Source: Noviherbaspirillum sp. UKPF54 (GTDB taxonomy: Bacteria; Pseudomonadota; Gammaproteobacteria; Burkholderiales; Burkholderiaceae_D). Taken from it: a stretch of 64,000 nucleotides of DNA. The DNA lies in assembly GCF_007874125.1 (NCBI RefSeq), contig NZ_CP040128.1, positions 4,030,001 to 4,094,000 on the forward strand, read 5' to 3'. Shown one piece after another: positions 7,329 through 15,995 of the stretch (positions within the stretch are counted from its first letter, which is position 1; each line of letters begins with the position of its first letter). A model generated the notes under the pieces. The model was not told the origin of the DNA, did not search any database, and saw nothing but the letters and a program-made list of their open reading frames with translations. The translations under genes and the position numbers were made by a program.

Positions 7329-10300
7329 ATGTTCAATTTCATCATTCAAACCAGCCTGCGCCAGCGCCTGATCGTGCTGGGCGTGGCGCTCTTGCTGATG
7401 GTGTACGGCGTGCTGACCTTGAAGCAGATGCCGGTCGACGTCTTTCCCGACCTGAACAAGCCGACCGTCACGCTGATGACCGAGGCGGGCGGGCTGGCGC
7501 CGGAAGAAGTCGAGCAGCTCGTCACCTTCCCGCTCGAGACGGCGATGAACGGCATGCCGGGCGTGACGCGCGTGCGCTCGGTGTCGGGCGTGGGCCTGTC
7601 GGTGGTGTACGTCGAATTCGACTGGAGCACCGACATCTACCGCAACCGCCAGCAGGTGGCGGAACGCCTGGCGCTGGTCAAGGAGCAGATGCCGGCCGGC
7701 GTGACGCCGCAGATGGGGCCGGTCAGCTCCATCATGGGCGAGATCATGCTGATCGGCTTGCCGATCGATGCCGAGCACGCCACGCCGATGCAGGTACGCG
7801 AATACGCTGACTGGGTGGTGCGTCCGCGCCTGCTGACCATCCCGGGCGTGGCGCAAGTCATTCCGATCGGCGGCGAGGTGCGGCAATACCGCGTCATGCC
7901 CGACACCGCGCAGATGCGCGACCTTGGCGTCGCCCTGGACGACGTGCAAAACGCGCTGAAGAATTTCGGCGCCAACAGCGGTGGCGGCTTCGCGGAAATC
8001 AGCTCGAAGGAATTCCTCATCAGGAACATCACACGCACCAACGAAATCGCGCACCTGCAGAACCTGGTGGTGGGCAACCGCAACGGCCAGCCGGTGTACC
8101 TGAAGCAGGTAGCGCAAGTCGGCTACGGCGCCGGACAGAAGCGCGGCGACGGCAGCATCAGCGGCAAGCCGGCGGTGATCCTGTCGGTGCAAAAGCAGCC
8201 GACGGCCGATACCGTACAGCTCACGCGCGGGATCGAGTCGGCACTGGCTTCGCTGTCGAAGAACCTGCCGGCAGGCGTGCGGACGCCCGAGATCCTGTTC
8301 AAACAGGCCGACTTCATCGAGAGCTCGATCGCCAACGTGGAAGAAGCGCTGCGCGACGGCGCAGTGATGGTGGCGGTGATCCTGTTCCTGTTCCTGGTCA
8401 ACTTCCGTACCACCTTCATTTCGCTCACCGCCATTCCGCTGGCCATGCTGGTGAGCGTGCTGGTGTTCAAGGCGTTCGGGCTGTCGATCAACACGATGAC
8501 GCTGGGCGGCATCGCGATCGCGATCGGCGAGCTGGTCGACGATGCCGTGGTCGACGTGGAAAACGTGCTGCGGCGGCTGCGCATGAATGCGCAGCAGGCC
8601 TCGCCGCGACCGGTGCTGGAAGTGATCGCGGCGGCGTCGAAGGAGGTGCGTTCCGGCATCGTCTACGCCACGCTGATCGTGGTGCTGGTGTTCGTGCCGC
8701 TGTTTGCGCTGCCCGGCATCGAGGGGCGCCTCTTCGCGCCGCTGGGCGTGGCCTACATCGTGTCCATCCTCGCATCCATGCTGGTGTCGATGACGGTCAC
8801 GCCGGTGCTGTGCCACTTCCTGCTGCCGAAGATGAAGCAGCTCGAGCATGGCGACGGCAGACTGGTAGCCAAGCTCAAGGCATGGGACACCAAGCTGCTC
8901 GGCTGGTCGTTCGACCATGCCAGGCCGTTGTTGCTGGCCGCCGCCGGCGCGGTGGTAGTGGCGGCGGCGACGGTGCCGTTCTTTGCGCGCTCGTTTTTGC
9001 CGGCGTTTAACGAAGGCACGCTCACCATCAACGTGCTGCTCAATCCGGGCACCAGCCTGTCGGAGTCCAACCGCATCGGCACGCTGGCTGAGCAGCTGAT
9101 CATGCAGGTGCCGGAAGTCGTCAAGGTGGGCCGGCGTACCGGCCGCGCCGAGCTCGACGAGCATGCGGAAGGCGTGCACTACAGCGAGCTGGACGTCGAC
9201 CTGAAACGCTCGGGGCGCAATCGCGAACAGATCATGCACGACATCCGCGACCGCCTGGCACTCTTGCCGGCGTCGACCTCCATCGGCCAGCCGATCTCGC
9301 ACCGGCTCGACCACCTGCTGTCCGGCGTGCGCGCGCAGATCGCGCTGAAGGTCTACGGCGACGATCTCGACACGCTGCGCGGCGTCGCGGCCGACCTGAA
9401 GGGGCGGCTGCAGCGCATCCCGGGGCTGACCGACCTGCAGATCGAAAAGCAGGTGCTGATCCCGCAACTGCAGGTGCGCGTCGACTACGACAAGGCAGCC
9501 GCCTACGGAGTCAATCCCGCCATGCTGTCGAGCGCGCTGGAGCGACTGGTTGGCGGCGACAAGGTCGCGCAAGTGGTCGAAGGCAGCCGGAGATTCGACG
9601 TGGTGCTGCGCATGGCCGACGGGCAGCGCCTGCAGCAGGGGCTGGCAGACCAGCTGATCGAGTCGCCCAATGGCCGCATCCCGCTGTCGCAGGTCGCGGA
9701 CGTGGTCGAGGCCGACGGCCCGAACCAGATCGCGCGCGACAACAGCCGGCGCCGCATCGTGATTTCGGCCAACACCGACGGCTCGGACATGGCGGCCATC
9801 ATCGCGCAAGTGCGCGCCGAACTGGCGGCCAGGCCGCTGCCGGAAGGCTACTTCACCAGCCTGGAAGGCCAGTTCCAGGCGCAGGAGCAAGCCACGCGCA
9901 CCATCGGCCTGCTGGCGGTCATTTCTCTGGTGACGATCTTCCTGGTGCTGTTTAGCCGTTACAAGTCGTCGGCGCTGGCGCTGATGATCATGGCCAATAT
10001 TCCGCTAGCCCTGGTCGGCAGCGTGATCGCCTTGAAGCTGGCCGGCCTGTCGTTGTCGGTGGCCAGCCTGATCGGCTTCATCACCCTGGCCGGCATCAGC
10101 ACGCGCAACGGCATCCTCAAGATCAGCCACTACATCAACCTGGCGCTGCACGAGGGCGAGCAGTTCGGCCGCGCGCTGATCGTGCGCGGCTCGCTGGAAC
10201 GCCTGACGCCGGTGCTGATGACGGCGCTGGTGGCGGCCTTCGCGCTGGTTCCGCTGATCGCCGCCGGCGACGAACCGGGCAAGGAAATCCTGCACCCGGT

Positions 10301-10433
10301 GGCGGTCGTGATCTTCGGCGGCCTGATCAGCTCCACCCTGCTGGACACGGTGATCACGCCGGTGATGTTCTGGCTGTGGGGAGAAAAGCCGCTGCAAAGG
10401 CTGGCGGCGTACAAGTCGGAAGACAGCTATTGA
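7329..10433 (+). CDS. Heavy-metal efflux RND pump, CzcA/CusA family (HME-RND)
   Basis: This is a 1034-residue inner-membrane RND transporter driven by the proton gradient. It has twelve predicted spans: TM1 near residue 15, clusters around 340-540 and around 860-1020, and two large periplasmic loops. The TM4 relay reads [13 protein letters not shown] at residues 400-412, giving Glu401, Asp404, Asp405, Asp409 and Glu411; this charged pattern marks heavy-metal pumps. Aligned by eye to E. coli CusA, the three copper-relay methionines (573, 623, 672) correspond to Asn568, Tyr618 and His662, so a CusA-like Cu(I)/Ag(I) route is not preserved. It may export divalent cations or use other copper ligands. 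Start ATG 7329 follows AAGGAGCCGCC. It is last of the four-gene efflux unit and is followed by a periplasmic protein gene. Confidence 0.9.
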   Translation: MFNFIIQTSLRQRLIVLGVALLLMVYGVLTLKQMPVDVFPDLNKPTVTLMTEAGGLAPEEVEQLVTFPLETAMNGMPGVTRVRSVSGVGLSVVYVEFDWSTDIYRNRQQVAERLALVKEQMPAGVTPQMGPVSSIMGEIMLIGLPIDAEHATPMQVREYADWVVRPRLLTIPGVAQVIPIGGEVRQYRVMPDTAQMRDLGVALDDVQNALKNFGANSGGGFAEISSKEFLIRNITRTNEIAHLQNLVVGNRNGQPVYLKQVAQVGYGAGQKRGDGSISGKPAVILSVQKQPTADTVQLTRGIESALASLSKNLPAGVRTPEILFKQADFIESSIANVEEALRDGAVMVAVILFLFLVNFRTTFISLTAIPLAMLVSVLVFKAFGLSINTMTLGGIAIAIGELVDDAVVDVENVLRRLRMNAQQASPRPVLEVIAAASKEVRSGIVYATLIVVLVFVPLFALPGIEGRLFAPLGVAYIVSILASMLVSMTVTPVLCHFLLPKMKQLEHGDGRLVAKLKAWDTKLLGWSFDHARPLLLAAAGAVVVAAATVPFFARSFLPAFNEGTLTINVLLNPGTSLSESNRIGTLAEQLIMQVPEVVKVGRRTGRAELDEHAEGVHYSELDVDLKRSGRNREQIMHDIRDRLALLPASTSIGQPISHRLDHLLSGVRAQIALKVYGDDLDTLRGVAADLKGRLQRIPGLTDLQIEKQVLIPQLQVRVDYDKAAAYGVNPAMLSSALERLVGGDKVAQVVEGSRRFDVVLRMADGQRLQQGLADQLIESPNGRIPLSQVADVVEADGPNQIARDNSRRRIVISANTDGSDMAAIIAQVRAELAARPLPEGYFTSLEGQFQAQEQATRTIGLLAVISLVTIFLVLFSRYKSSALALMIMANIPLALVGSVIALKLAGLSLSVASLIGFITLAGISTRNGILKISHYINLALHEGEQFGRALIVRGSLERLTPVLMTALVAAFALVPLIAAGDEPGKEILHPVAVVIFGGLISSTLLDTVITPVMFWLWGEKPLQRLAAYKSEDSY

Positions 10434-10500
10434 TTTTTCAGCTTGCCGGTCCGCGCGCGGCACGGCGGCAAGCGCATTTTTCAACTGAAAGGAGCATCAA

Positions 10501-10947
10501 ATGAAATTCCTGAAAATCGCAATCATGGCCCTGGGTATCGGCGTAGCAGGCTTCGCGGCGGCGCATTCCGACGAATACCTCGACACCACCAAGGCGCCCA
10601 ATGGCGGGCAGCTGAGAATGGCCGGTGCCTACCACTATGAACTCGTGATCCGGCCGGCCGGCAAGGACAATGCGAACGAGGTGCTGGTCTACGTGACCGA
10701 CCACGGCGGCAAGGAGATCAGCGTCGCCGGCGCGACCGGCACGGCGACCATCCTGTCGAACGGGAAAGCCAGCGTGCAGCTCAAGCCGGAAGGAAAGAAC
10801 CTGATGAAAGGCGCGGGCAATTTCGCGGCAAGTCCGGACCTGAAGGCCGTTGTGTCCATCGGGCTGGCCGGGCACCAGCCGCAACAGGCGCGGTTCACCC
10901 CCTTCGCCACCAAGGTGGCGGAAAGCGGCCACATGCACCACCAGTGA
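10501..10947 (+). CDS. Exported hypothetical protein downstream of efflux pump
   Basis: This is a 148-residue protein with a signal peptide (MKFLKIAIMALGIGVAGFAAA) and a mature part beginning HSDEYLDTTKAPNGGQLRMAGAYHYELV. The rest is predicted beta-rich and ends GHMHHQ. Small proteins with the 'tkaPnGGqlRmaG.yH.ELv' pattern are common next to czc/cus RND operons; their function is undefined. The N-terminal His and the C-terminal HMHH could bind metal. It starts after a strong AAAGGAG, 67 bases after the pump gene, and is probably part of the same transcript. It ends convergent to the copper-storage gene. It is real on RBS, signal peptide and context; no function is claimed. Confidence 0.75.
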   Translation: MKFLKIAIMALGIGVAGFAAAHSDEYLDTTKAPNGGQLRMAGAYHYELVIRPAGKDNANEVLVYVTDHGGKEISVAGATGTATILSNGKASVQLKPEGKNLMKGAGNFAASPDLKAVVSIGLAGHQPQQARFTPFATKVAESGHMHHQ

Positions 10948-11024
10948 CCACCAGGCGCGTGTTTGAAATCCGGGCCGGCGCGGCCCGGATTGTTCTTGCA
11001 ACGGGCGGGAAGTAATTACACGCC

Positions 11025-11411
11025 CTACGCATGCCCGGCCGGCAGCGCGCCGGCACCTTTGGCGGCGCCCGCGGTTTTCGCGCCGGACGCCATGCGCCGG
11101 CACTCGTCGGCGCAGCGGCGGCATGCCTGGGCACAGCGCTGGCAATGCTCCATCGGATGCTGCGCACACTCCTCGCCGCAGGCATCGCACAGCTCGGCGC
11201 AGGCATTGCAGATCATGCCGGCGAATTCGCTGCCACGCGCCATATACGATGCCGCAAGGCGGCAAAGCTGCGCGCAATCCATGTCCAGCTGGATGCAGCG
11301 CGCCATTGCCTTGACGTCCTGTTCATTCAGGCAAGCTGCTGCGCACTCGTCACAGGCATCCGCGCAGGCATTGCATGCGTCGATACACGATTGAAACTGT
11401 TCATGTGCCAT
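11025..11411 (-). CDS. Csp-type four-helix-bundle copper-storage protein
   Basis: This is a 128-residue protein with 19 cysteines in CxxC and CxxxC spacing along predicted helices (SCIDACNACADACDECAAAC, MICNACAELCDACGEEC, HCQRCAQACRRCADEC). It matches the DUF326/Csp family, whose four-helix bundles fill their core with many Cu(I) ions. There is no signal peptide, so it resembles the cytosolic Csp3 type rather than the Tat-exported Csp1 type. The C-terminal tail (ASGAKTAGAAKGAGALPAGHA) is low in complexity. The start at 11411 was chosen because GAGGAG precedes it; the longer in-frame extension has no RBS. Its position beside the efflux operon supports a copper-buffering role. The family is secure; metal load cannot be read from sequence. 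Confidence 0.92.
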   Translation of the reverse strand: MAHEQFQSCIDACNACADACDECAAACLNEQDVKAMARCIQLDMDCAQLCRLAASYMARGSEFAGMICNACAELCDACGEECAQHPMEHCQRCAQACRRCADECRRMASGAKTAGAAKGAGALPAGHA

Positions 11412-11489
11412 GATGTTCTCCTCACAATCAGTTGAAGGTCGCCGACCGCGCGCGGCCGGACCGGACATCAAGCAAGCGGCATTCCATCG

Positions 11490-13748
11490 TCACGCGAAAT
11501 CTTCCTGCGCCACCAGCATTTCGCCAAAGCGCTCGGCCGGCATCGGTTCGCTGTAGTAATAGCCCTGCACCTTGTCGCAGCGGCGCTCGCGCAGGAAGGC
11601 GAGCTGGTCGGCCGTCTCCACTCCTTCCGCGATCACTTCCAGCCGCAGCGTGTGCGCCATGTGGATGATGGCCTCGATGATGGCGGCGTCGTCCGGGTCG
11701 GTGGTGATGTCACGCACGAAGCTCTGGTCGATCTTGATGGTGTCGATCGGCAGGCGCTTGAGGTAGGACAGGCTGGAGTAGCCGGTGCCGAAATCGTCGA
11801 TCGACAGCCGCACGCCCATTTCCTTCAACGTGGTGAGCCAGGCGATCGCCTTTTCCTCGCCGTGGATGGCGACGCTTTCGGTGACTTCGAATTCGAGGCA
11901 GTCGTGCGGCAGGTCGAGCTCGCCCAGCGTGCTGGTCACCTCGTCGAGGAAGCCTTCCTGGTGCAGCTGCACGGCCGACAGGTTGATCGCGATCGGGATC
12001 ATGCCGATGCCGGCCATCTGCCATTCGCGGTTCTGGCGGCAGGTCTCGCGCAGCACCCAGCTGCCGATCTGGCGGATGATGCCGCTCTGCTCGGCCACGG
12101 CGATGAACTGGCCGGGCGACAGCAGGCCGAGCACCGGGTGCCGCCAGCGCACCAGCGCTTCGGCGCCGATGATCTGGCCGCTCGACAGATCGACCTTGGG
12201 CTGGTAATACACGACGAATTCATTGTGCTCGACGGCGCGCCGCAGGCCGCCTTCGAGCTGCACGCGGCGCGCCACGGCCTCGGTCATGGCCTGGGTGAAG
12301 AACTGGAAGTTGTTGCGGCCCGACGCCTTGGCGTGATACATCGCCAGGTCCGCGTGCTTGGTCAGCGTCTCGGCGTCGCGCCCGTTTTCCGGATAGATCG
12401 CGATGCCGATCGAGCCGCCGACGTGGACTTCCTGCGTGCCGACGCGGTCGATGGCGGCCAGCGCATCGAGCAGCTTGCGCGCGACCTCGGCGGGCGCGAA
12501 GTCGTCGCTGATGTCGGGCATCATGATGATGAATTCGTCGCCGCCCTGGCGGCATACCGTGTCGCTGCCGCGCGTGGCTTGGACGAAGCAGCGCGCGATC
12601 TTCTTGAGCAGCTGGTCGCCAGCTTCATGGCCGAGCGAATCGTTGACATGCTTGAAGTGGTCGATGTCGATGAACAGCAGCGCCAGCCTCTTGTGCTCGC
12701 GCGCGGCCAGCGCCAGCGCGTGGTCGAGCCGGTCGTTCAGCAGCGCGCGGTTGGGCAGGCCGGTCAGCACGTCGTGGTTGGCGAGATAGGTCATCTGGTT
12801 GGCCGCCTGGCGCGCCGCGCTCACGTCATGGAACACCAGCACCGCACCGAGCACACTGCCGTCGTGGTCGAGCAGCGGCGCGGCCGAGCTTTCGACCGCG
12901 TATTCGCCGCCGTTGCGGCCCAGCAGCAGCGTGTCGCCGGATACCTTGCACACTTCGCGGTGCGCCAGCGCCAGCCCGACCTGGCAGGGCGCCTGTTGGC
13001 GGCTCTTCTCGTTGACAATGGAAAATACCATACCGATCGGGCGGCCGGCGGCTTCCTCGCTGCTCCACCCCGTCATGCGCTGCGCAACCGGATTGAGGTA
13101 GGTGACGCGGCGCTCGGTGTCGGTGGCGATCACGCCGTCGCCGATCGACTTCAGGGTCACTTGCGCGCGCTCCTTTTCAGCCTGCAGGTCGCGTTCGATC
13201 CGCCTTCTCGACTCGATTTCGTCCTGCAGCCGGTGGTTGGCTTCCAGCAGTTCGCGCGTGCGCGCATCGACGCGCTGCTCCAGCGTGGCGTTGAGCGCGG
13301 CCAGCCTGGCTTCGGCGCTCCTGCGCTCGGCCACCTGGTGTTCCAGTTCGCGAATGGCTTCCTGCAGCTGCGCCGCGCTGGGCAGCTTGAGCGCCTTGGG
13401 GATCAGCGGCCACATGAGGGCGGCGGTGACCACCGAGATGGCTGCCGTGGCCAGGCGCAGGCTCGCGTCGAGCCAGTAGTCCGGGTGCCAGATGGTCCAG
13501 ATCGATAGCAGATGGGTCGTGCCGCAAAAGAAGATGAACATCGAAAACAGCTTGAACACCCAGTTGAACTCGATGTCGGCGCGCTTGCGCACGAAGTAGG
13601 TGAGGGCGGCGGGAATCGAATAGTACGCCAGGCCGATGCCGCCGTCGCCCAGGATATAGGTCCACAGCAGGGATGGCGTCCACAGAAAGCAGTGGCCGTG
13701 CGGCATGAAGCCTTCGCCGCCGAGCCATTGATGAAGCGTGTCGAACAT
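11490..13748 (-). CDS. Ethylene-receptor-type sensor with PAS, GGDEF and EAL domains
   Basis: This is a 752-residue membrane protein for cyclic-di-GMP turnover. Residues about 20-125 form the three-helix domain of ethylene receptors, with LGDGGIGLAYYSIP and FFCGTTHLLSIW. Asp35, Tyr42, Cys75 and His79 have exactly the spacing of ETR1 Asp25, Tyr32, Cys65 and His69, of which Cys65 and His69 hold Cu(I). A coiled coil (about 130-200) leads to a PAS domain (about 200-315). GGDEF (about 325-485) has the intact motif QGGDEF preceded by an RGSD inhibitory site. EAL (about 495-750) has EALVRW, DDFGTGYSS and EGVET, so both activities look possible. The start at 13748 follows GGAGGA. It is the next gene after the copper-storage gene on the same strand, 79 bases away. 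Confidence 0.9.
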   Translation of the reverse strand: MFDTLHQWLGGEGFMPHGHCFLWTPSLLWTYILGDGGIGLAYYSIPAALTYFVRKRADIEFNWVFKLFSMFIFFCGTTHLLSIWTIWHPDYWLDASLRLATAAISVVTAALMWPLIPKALKLPSAAQLQEAIRELEHQVAERRSAEARLAALNATLEQRVDARTRELLEANHRLQDEIESRRRIERDLQAEKERAQVTLKSIGDGVIATDTERRVTYLNPVAQRMTGWSSEEAAGRPIGMVFSIVNEKSRQQAPCQVGLALAHREVCKVSGDTLLLGRNGGEYAVESSAAPLLDHDGSVLGAVLVFHDVSAARQAANQMTYLANHDVLTGLPNRALLNDRLDHALALAAREHKRLALLFIDIDHFKHVNDSLGHEAGDQLLKKIARCFVQATRGSDTVCRQGGDEFIIMMPDISDDFAPAEVARKLLDALAAIDRVGTQEVHVGGSIGIAIYPENGRDAETLTKHADLAMYHAKASGRNNFQFFTQAMTEAVARRVQLEGGLRRAVEHNEFVVYYQPKVDLSSGQIIGAEALVRWRHPVLGLLSPGQFIAVAEQSGIIRQIGSWVLRETCRQNREWQMAGIGMIPIAINLSAVQLHQEGFLDEVTSTLGELDLPHDCLEFEVTESVAIHGEEKAIAWLTTLKEMGVRLSIDDFGTGYSSLSYLKRLPIDTIKIDQSFVRDITTDPDDAAIIEAIIHMAHTLRLEVIAEGVETADQLAFLRERRCDKVQGYYYSEPMPAERFGEMLVAQEDFA

Positions 13749-14246
13749 GATCGTGTCCTCCGGCTGTGTCGCTGCGCCACGCCTCCATGCGTGGAATGAC
13801 AGCGGACCGGCCGGCAGGTAACGACTGGCGGACCAGGACTGCGGCCGGTGGCGAGGTCGCCGCGCTCAAACCCGTGTGTTTTTCGACCGGTCAATAACAG
13901 CGAGGTTCAGGAGAGAAAATCCCGCCTTTGCCACGAGGAAGACAGCCATGCCACCCTCTGCCGCCTGCCGCAAAAAGTATCTACAAGGCAGCATATAAAT
14001 CTGAATGGAAATTGTTTCTGTGCCAAACAGAAATAGATCTTTGCCTGCGAGCCCGCGATGCAAAAGATTGGCTCAGTAAGTCATCAACTGACGCTACAAG
14101 ACGGCAAGTGCTGCGTATAAATTATCAATTCGCCAGGCATGACGCGCCGCATCGTCCGGTTGCGGCTGACGGTCGTGCTTACCAGTCCAGGCAGCGGCCC
14201 TGTTTTCGGACGGCGCCGCCTGCCGGAATTCCCCCACGAGAGAAAC
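13749..14246. other. 498-base divergent intergenic region
   Basis: No supported gene is seen between the divergent ethylene-receptor-like gene and the binding-protein gene. The stretch 13960-14130 is clearly AT-richer than its surroundings and probably holds promoters for one or both sides. It contains a perfect 7-base inverted repeat, TTTCTGT (14015-14021) and ACAGAAA (14027-14033), with a 5-base loop, which could be an operator. No promoter was assigned with confidence. Confidence 0.4.
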
Positions 14247-15323
14247 ATGAAGCGATTGATCACACTTTTCCCATTGGTGCTTCTGCTGGGCACGTTGCCG
14301 GCGCGCGCGCTGGAGGCGCTGCCGACGGCCTGGATGGACCCGCCGCACACATTCCGCATCGAAGTACTGCAAGTCACCGACATTGAGCCCTATCAGCAAT
14401 CGCTCGACGGCTTTTTGGCCACGCTGCAGGAAAACGACATCGAACAGGGAAAGAATCTGGAGATACACCGGGTCAAGATCGATTTCGACATCGAAAAGGG
14501 CGGATTCTGGGACAAGGTCGGCGTGCTGTTCCGCGTGCGCCAGGAAGCGCGGCGCATCGCCGACAGCAAACCGGACCTGGTGCTGACCATCGGCACCCCG
14601 GCCACCAAGTACGCGCGCGCGATCCTGGAGGATGCGCATATTCCCGTCGTGTTTACGGCCGTGGCCAATCCGCTGGATGCGGATTGCCCGTCGCTGTCCG
14701 ACGGCGGCCCGGGCGTGACCGGATCGACGCTGTACATGGACATGGCGCAGTCGCTCAAGATCGTGCGCGAGGTTTTCCCGTCGATCCAGCGCATCGGCAT
14801 GGTTCACACCGACGACGAGAATGGCGTGGCGCACGTCGCCGCAGCCAGGGCGACAGCCGGCGAATGGAAGTTCGCGGTGGCGTCGCGTCAGGTGAACAAG
14901 CGCGACAGCATCATCCCTTCGCTCAAGGAGCTGTATGACCAGGGCAAGGGGGTGCAGATGTTCGCCGTGCCGCTCGATACCTATTACGGCTTGCGCCGCT
15001 ACGAGCCGACCATCGACCTGAGCGATTTCAGCGCGGAACTCGGGATTCCGGTCATCTCGCTGGCCATGGTGCGGGTGCCGGGCGCGGTGCTGTACGTCGG
15101 CGCGGACTTCCGCTCGGTGGGCAGCCTGGCCGGCACGCAAGCCGCCAAGATCCTCAAGCGCCGCACCAAGCCGGACATCCTGCCGGTGCTGCGCCAGGCC
15201 AAGCCGACCGTGCTGCTCGATCCGGCGCGCGCCCATGCGCTCGATATCCTGCTGCCGTCGTCCGTCGTCGACAGGAAGCTTCCGGCCAAGGACGGCTTCT
15301 GGCAAGTCCGGGTCGGCGACTGA
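14247..15323 (+). CDS. ABC transporter substrate-binding protein (ABC_sub_bind type)
   Basis: This is a 358-residue exported protein (signal peptide ending in LPARALEA) of the ABC_sub_bind family, the two-lobed fold shared with TrpX-type binding proteins. Typical segments are VLTIGTPATKYARA, IPVVFTAVANPLDADC, GVTGSTLYMDMAQSL, IGMVHTDDENG, and near the end LLPSSVVDRKLP. No permease or ATPase gene is adjacent, so it is an orphan binding protein. Such orphans often sit beside GGDEF/EAL or sensor-kinase genes and may act as ligand sensors; here its neighbour, on the opposite strand, is the ethylene-receptor-like GGDEF-EAL gene. ATG 14247 was chosen because the signal peptide starts there; the frame is open further upstream without an RBS. 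A rho-independent terminator follows 17 bases after the stop. Confidence 0.82.
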   Translation: MKRLITLFPLVLLLGTLPARALEALPTAWMDPPHTFRIEVLQVTDIEPYQQSLDGFLATLQENDIEQGKNLEIHRVKIDFDIEKGGFWDKVGVLFRVRQEARRIADSKPDLVLTIGTPATKYARAILEDAHIPVVFTAVANPLDADCPSLSDGGPGVTGSTLYMDMAQSLKIVREVFPSIQRIGMVHTDDENGVAHVAAARATAGEWKFAVASRQVNKRDSIIPSLKELYDQGKGVQMFAVPLDTYYGLRRYEPTIDLSDFSAELGIPVISLAMVRVPGAVLYVGADFRSVGSLAGTQAAKILKRRTKPDILPVLRQAKPTVLLDPARAHALDILLPSSVVDRKLPAKDGFWQVRVGD

Positions 15324-15340
15324 GACATGTAGAGGGGACA

Positions 15341-15367
15341 AAAAAACCGGCGCGCAGCCGGTTTTTT
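15341..15367. terminator. Bidirectional rho-independent terminator
   Basis: An 11-bp perfect stem, AAAAAACCGGC (15341-15351) and GCCGGTTTTTT (15357-15367), with a 5-base loop, has an A-run on one side and a T-run on the other. It can end transcription of the binding-protein gene (+) and of the convergent Lrp-family gene (-). Confidence 0.85.
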
Positions 15368-15393
15368 TCACTTGCCGGTGCCGGCGGGGCGTC

Positions 15394-15852
15394 CTACCGG
15401 ATCGGCAGCTTGGTCGTGTTCTTGACCTCTTCCATCACCGCATAGGTGTGCGTTTCGCGCACGCCCTTCAACTGCAACAGCGACTTGCCGAGGAATTCGC
15501 GGTAGGCGTTCATGTCCTTCACGCGCGCCTTGACCAGGTAATCGAAGCCGCCGGCGACCATGTGGCATTCTTGCACTTCGGGGATCACTTGCACGCTGCG
15601 CTTGAATGCCTCGAACACTTCCGGCGTGGTGCGGTCCAGCACCACCTCGATGAACACCAGCAGCGACACGTCCAGCAATTGCGGATTGAGCTGCGCGGCA
15701 TAGCCGAGGATGTAGCCGGCTTCCTGCAGCTTGCGCACCCGTTCCAGACAGGCCGCGGGCGACAGGTTCACGCGCGACGCCAGCTCGACATTGCTGATGC
15801 GGCCATCGTTCTGCAATTCGGAGAGGATTTTCTTGCTGATCTTGTCCAGCAT
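15394..15852 (-). CDS. Lrp/AsnC-family regulator, probable activator of putA
   Basis: This is a 152-residue Lrp/AsnC protein. Residues 1-60 form the helix-turn-helix (LDKISKKILSELQNDGRISNVELASRVNLSPAACLERVRKLQEAGYI). Residues about 65-150 form the RAM ligand-sensing and oligomerisation domain (VQECHMVAGGFDYLVKARV, then LKGVRETHTYAVMEEVK). It is transcribed divergently from putA with a 142-base AT-rich spacer. In many proteobacteria whose PutA lacks a DNA-binding domain, an adjacent Lrp-like PutR activates putA in response to proline. The PutA here also lacks that domain, so the same arrangement is likely. The family is certain; the proline-response role is inference from context. Confidence 0.9.
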   Translation of the reverse strand: MLDKISKKILSELQNDGRISNVELASRVNLSPAACLERVRKLQEAGYILGYAAQLNPQLLDVSLLVFIEVVLDRTTPEVFEAFKRSVQVIPEVQECHMVAGGFDYLVKARVKDMNAYREFLGKSLLQLKGVRETHTYAVMEEVKNTTKLPIR

Positions 15853-15866
15853 GGCGTTTTGACCAA

Positions 15867-15995
15867 AAATTTTGTTCGGAAAGATTCTCCCACAAAATAC
15901 AAAATTTCGATACGCGCTTTTATTACCGGAATTAATCCTTAGGAATCGTCACTACAATCAAATCATCATTTTTCTGTGATTTGAACGGATTCCTA
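15867..15995. promoter_or_regulatory. putA/lrp divergent control region with nested palindromes
   Basis: The spacer holds three pairs of inverted repeats: AAATTTTGT (15867-15875) with ACAAAATTT (15899-15907); TCAAATCA (15958-15965) with TGATTTGA (15977-15984); and TAGGAATC (15940-15947) with GATTCCTA (15988-15995), the last touching the putA start codon. AT-rich dyads of this kind suit Lrp-family proteins, which bind several spaced sites. Assignment to the adjacent regulator is inference. Confidence 0.45.

Noticed and set aside
7098..9890. A 930-codon open frame antisense to the RND adaptor and pump
   Set aside because: The plus strand encodes an intact RND pump. The antisense product is His/Arg/Gln-rich low-complexity sequence with no recognisable fold.
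14139..14246. An N-terminal extension of the ABC_sub_bind protein
   Set aside because: The extra 36 residues are Arg-rich, come before a proper signal peptide and lack a ribosome-binding site; ATG 14247 starts the signal peptide directly.
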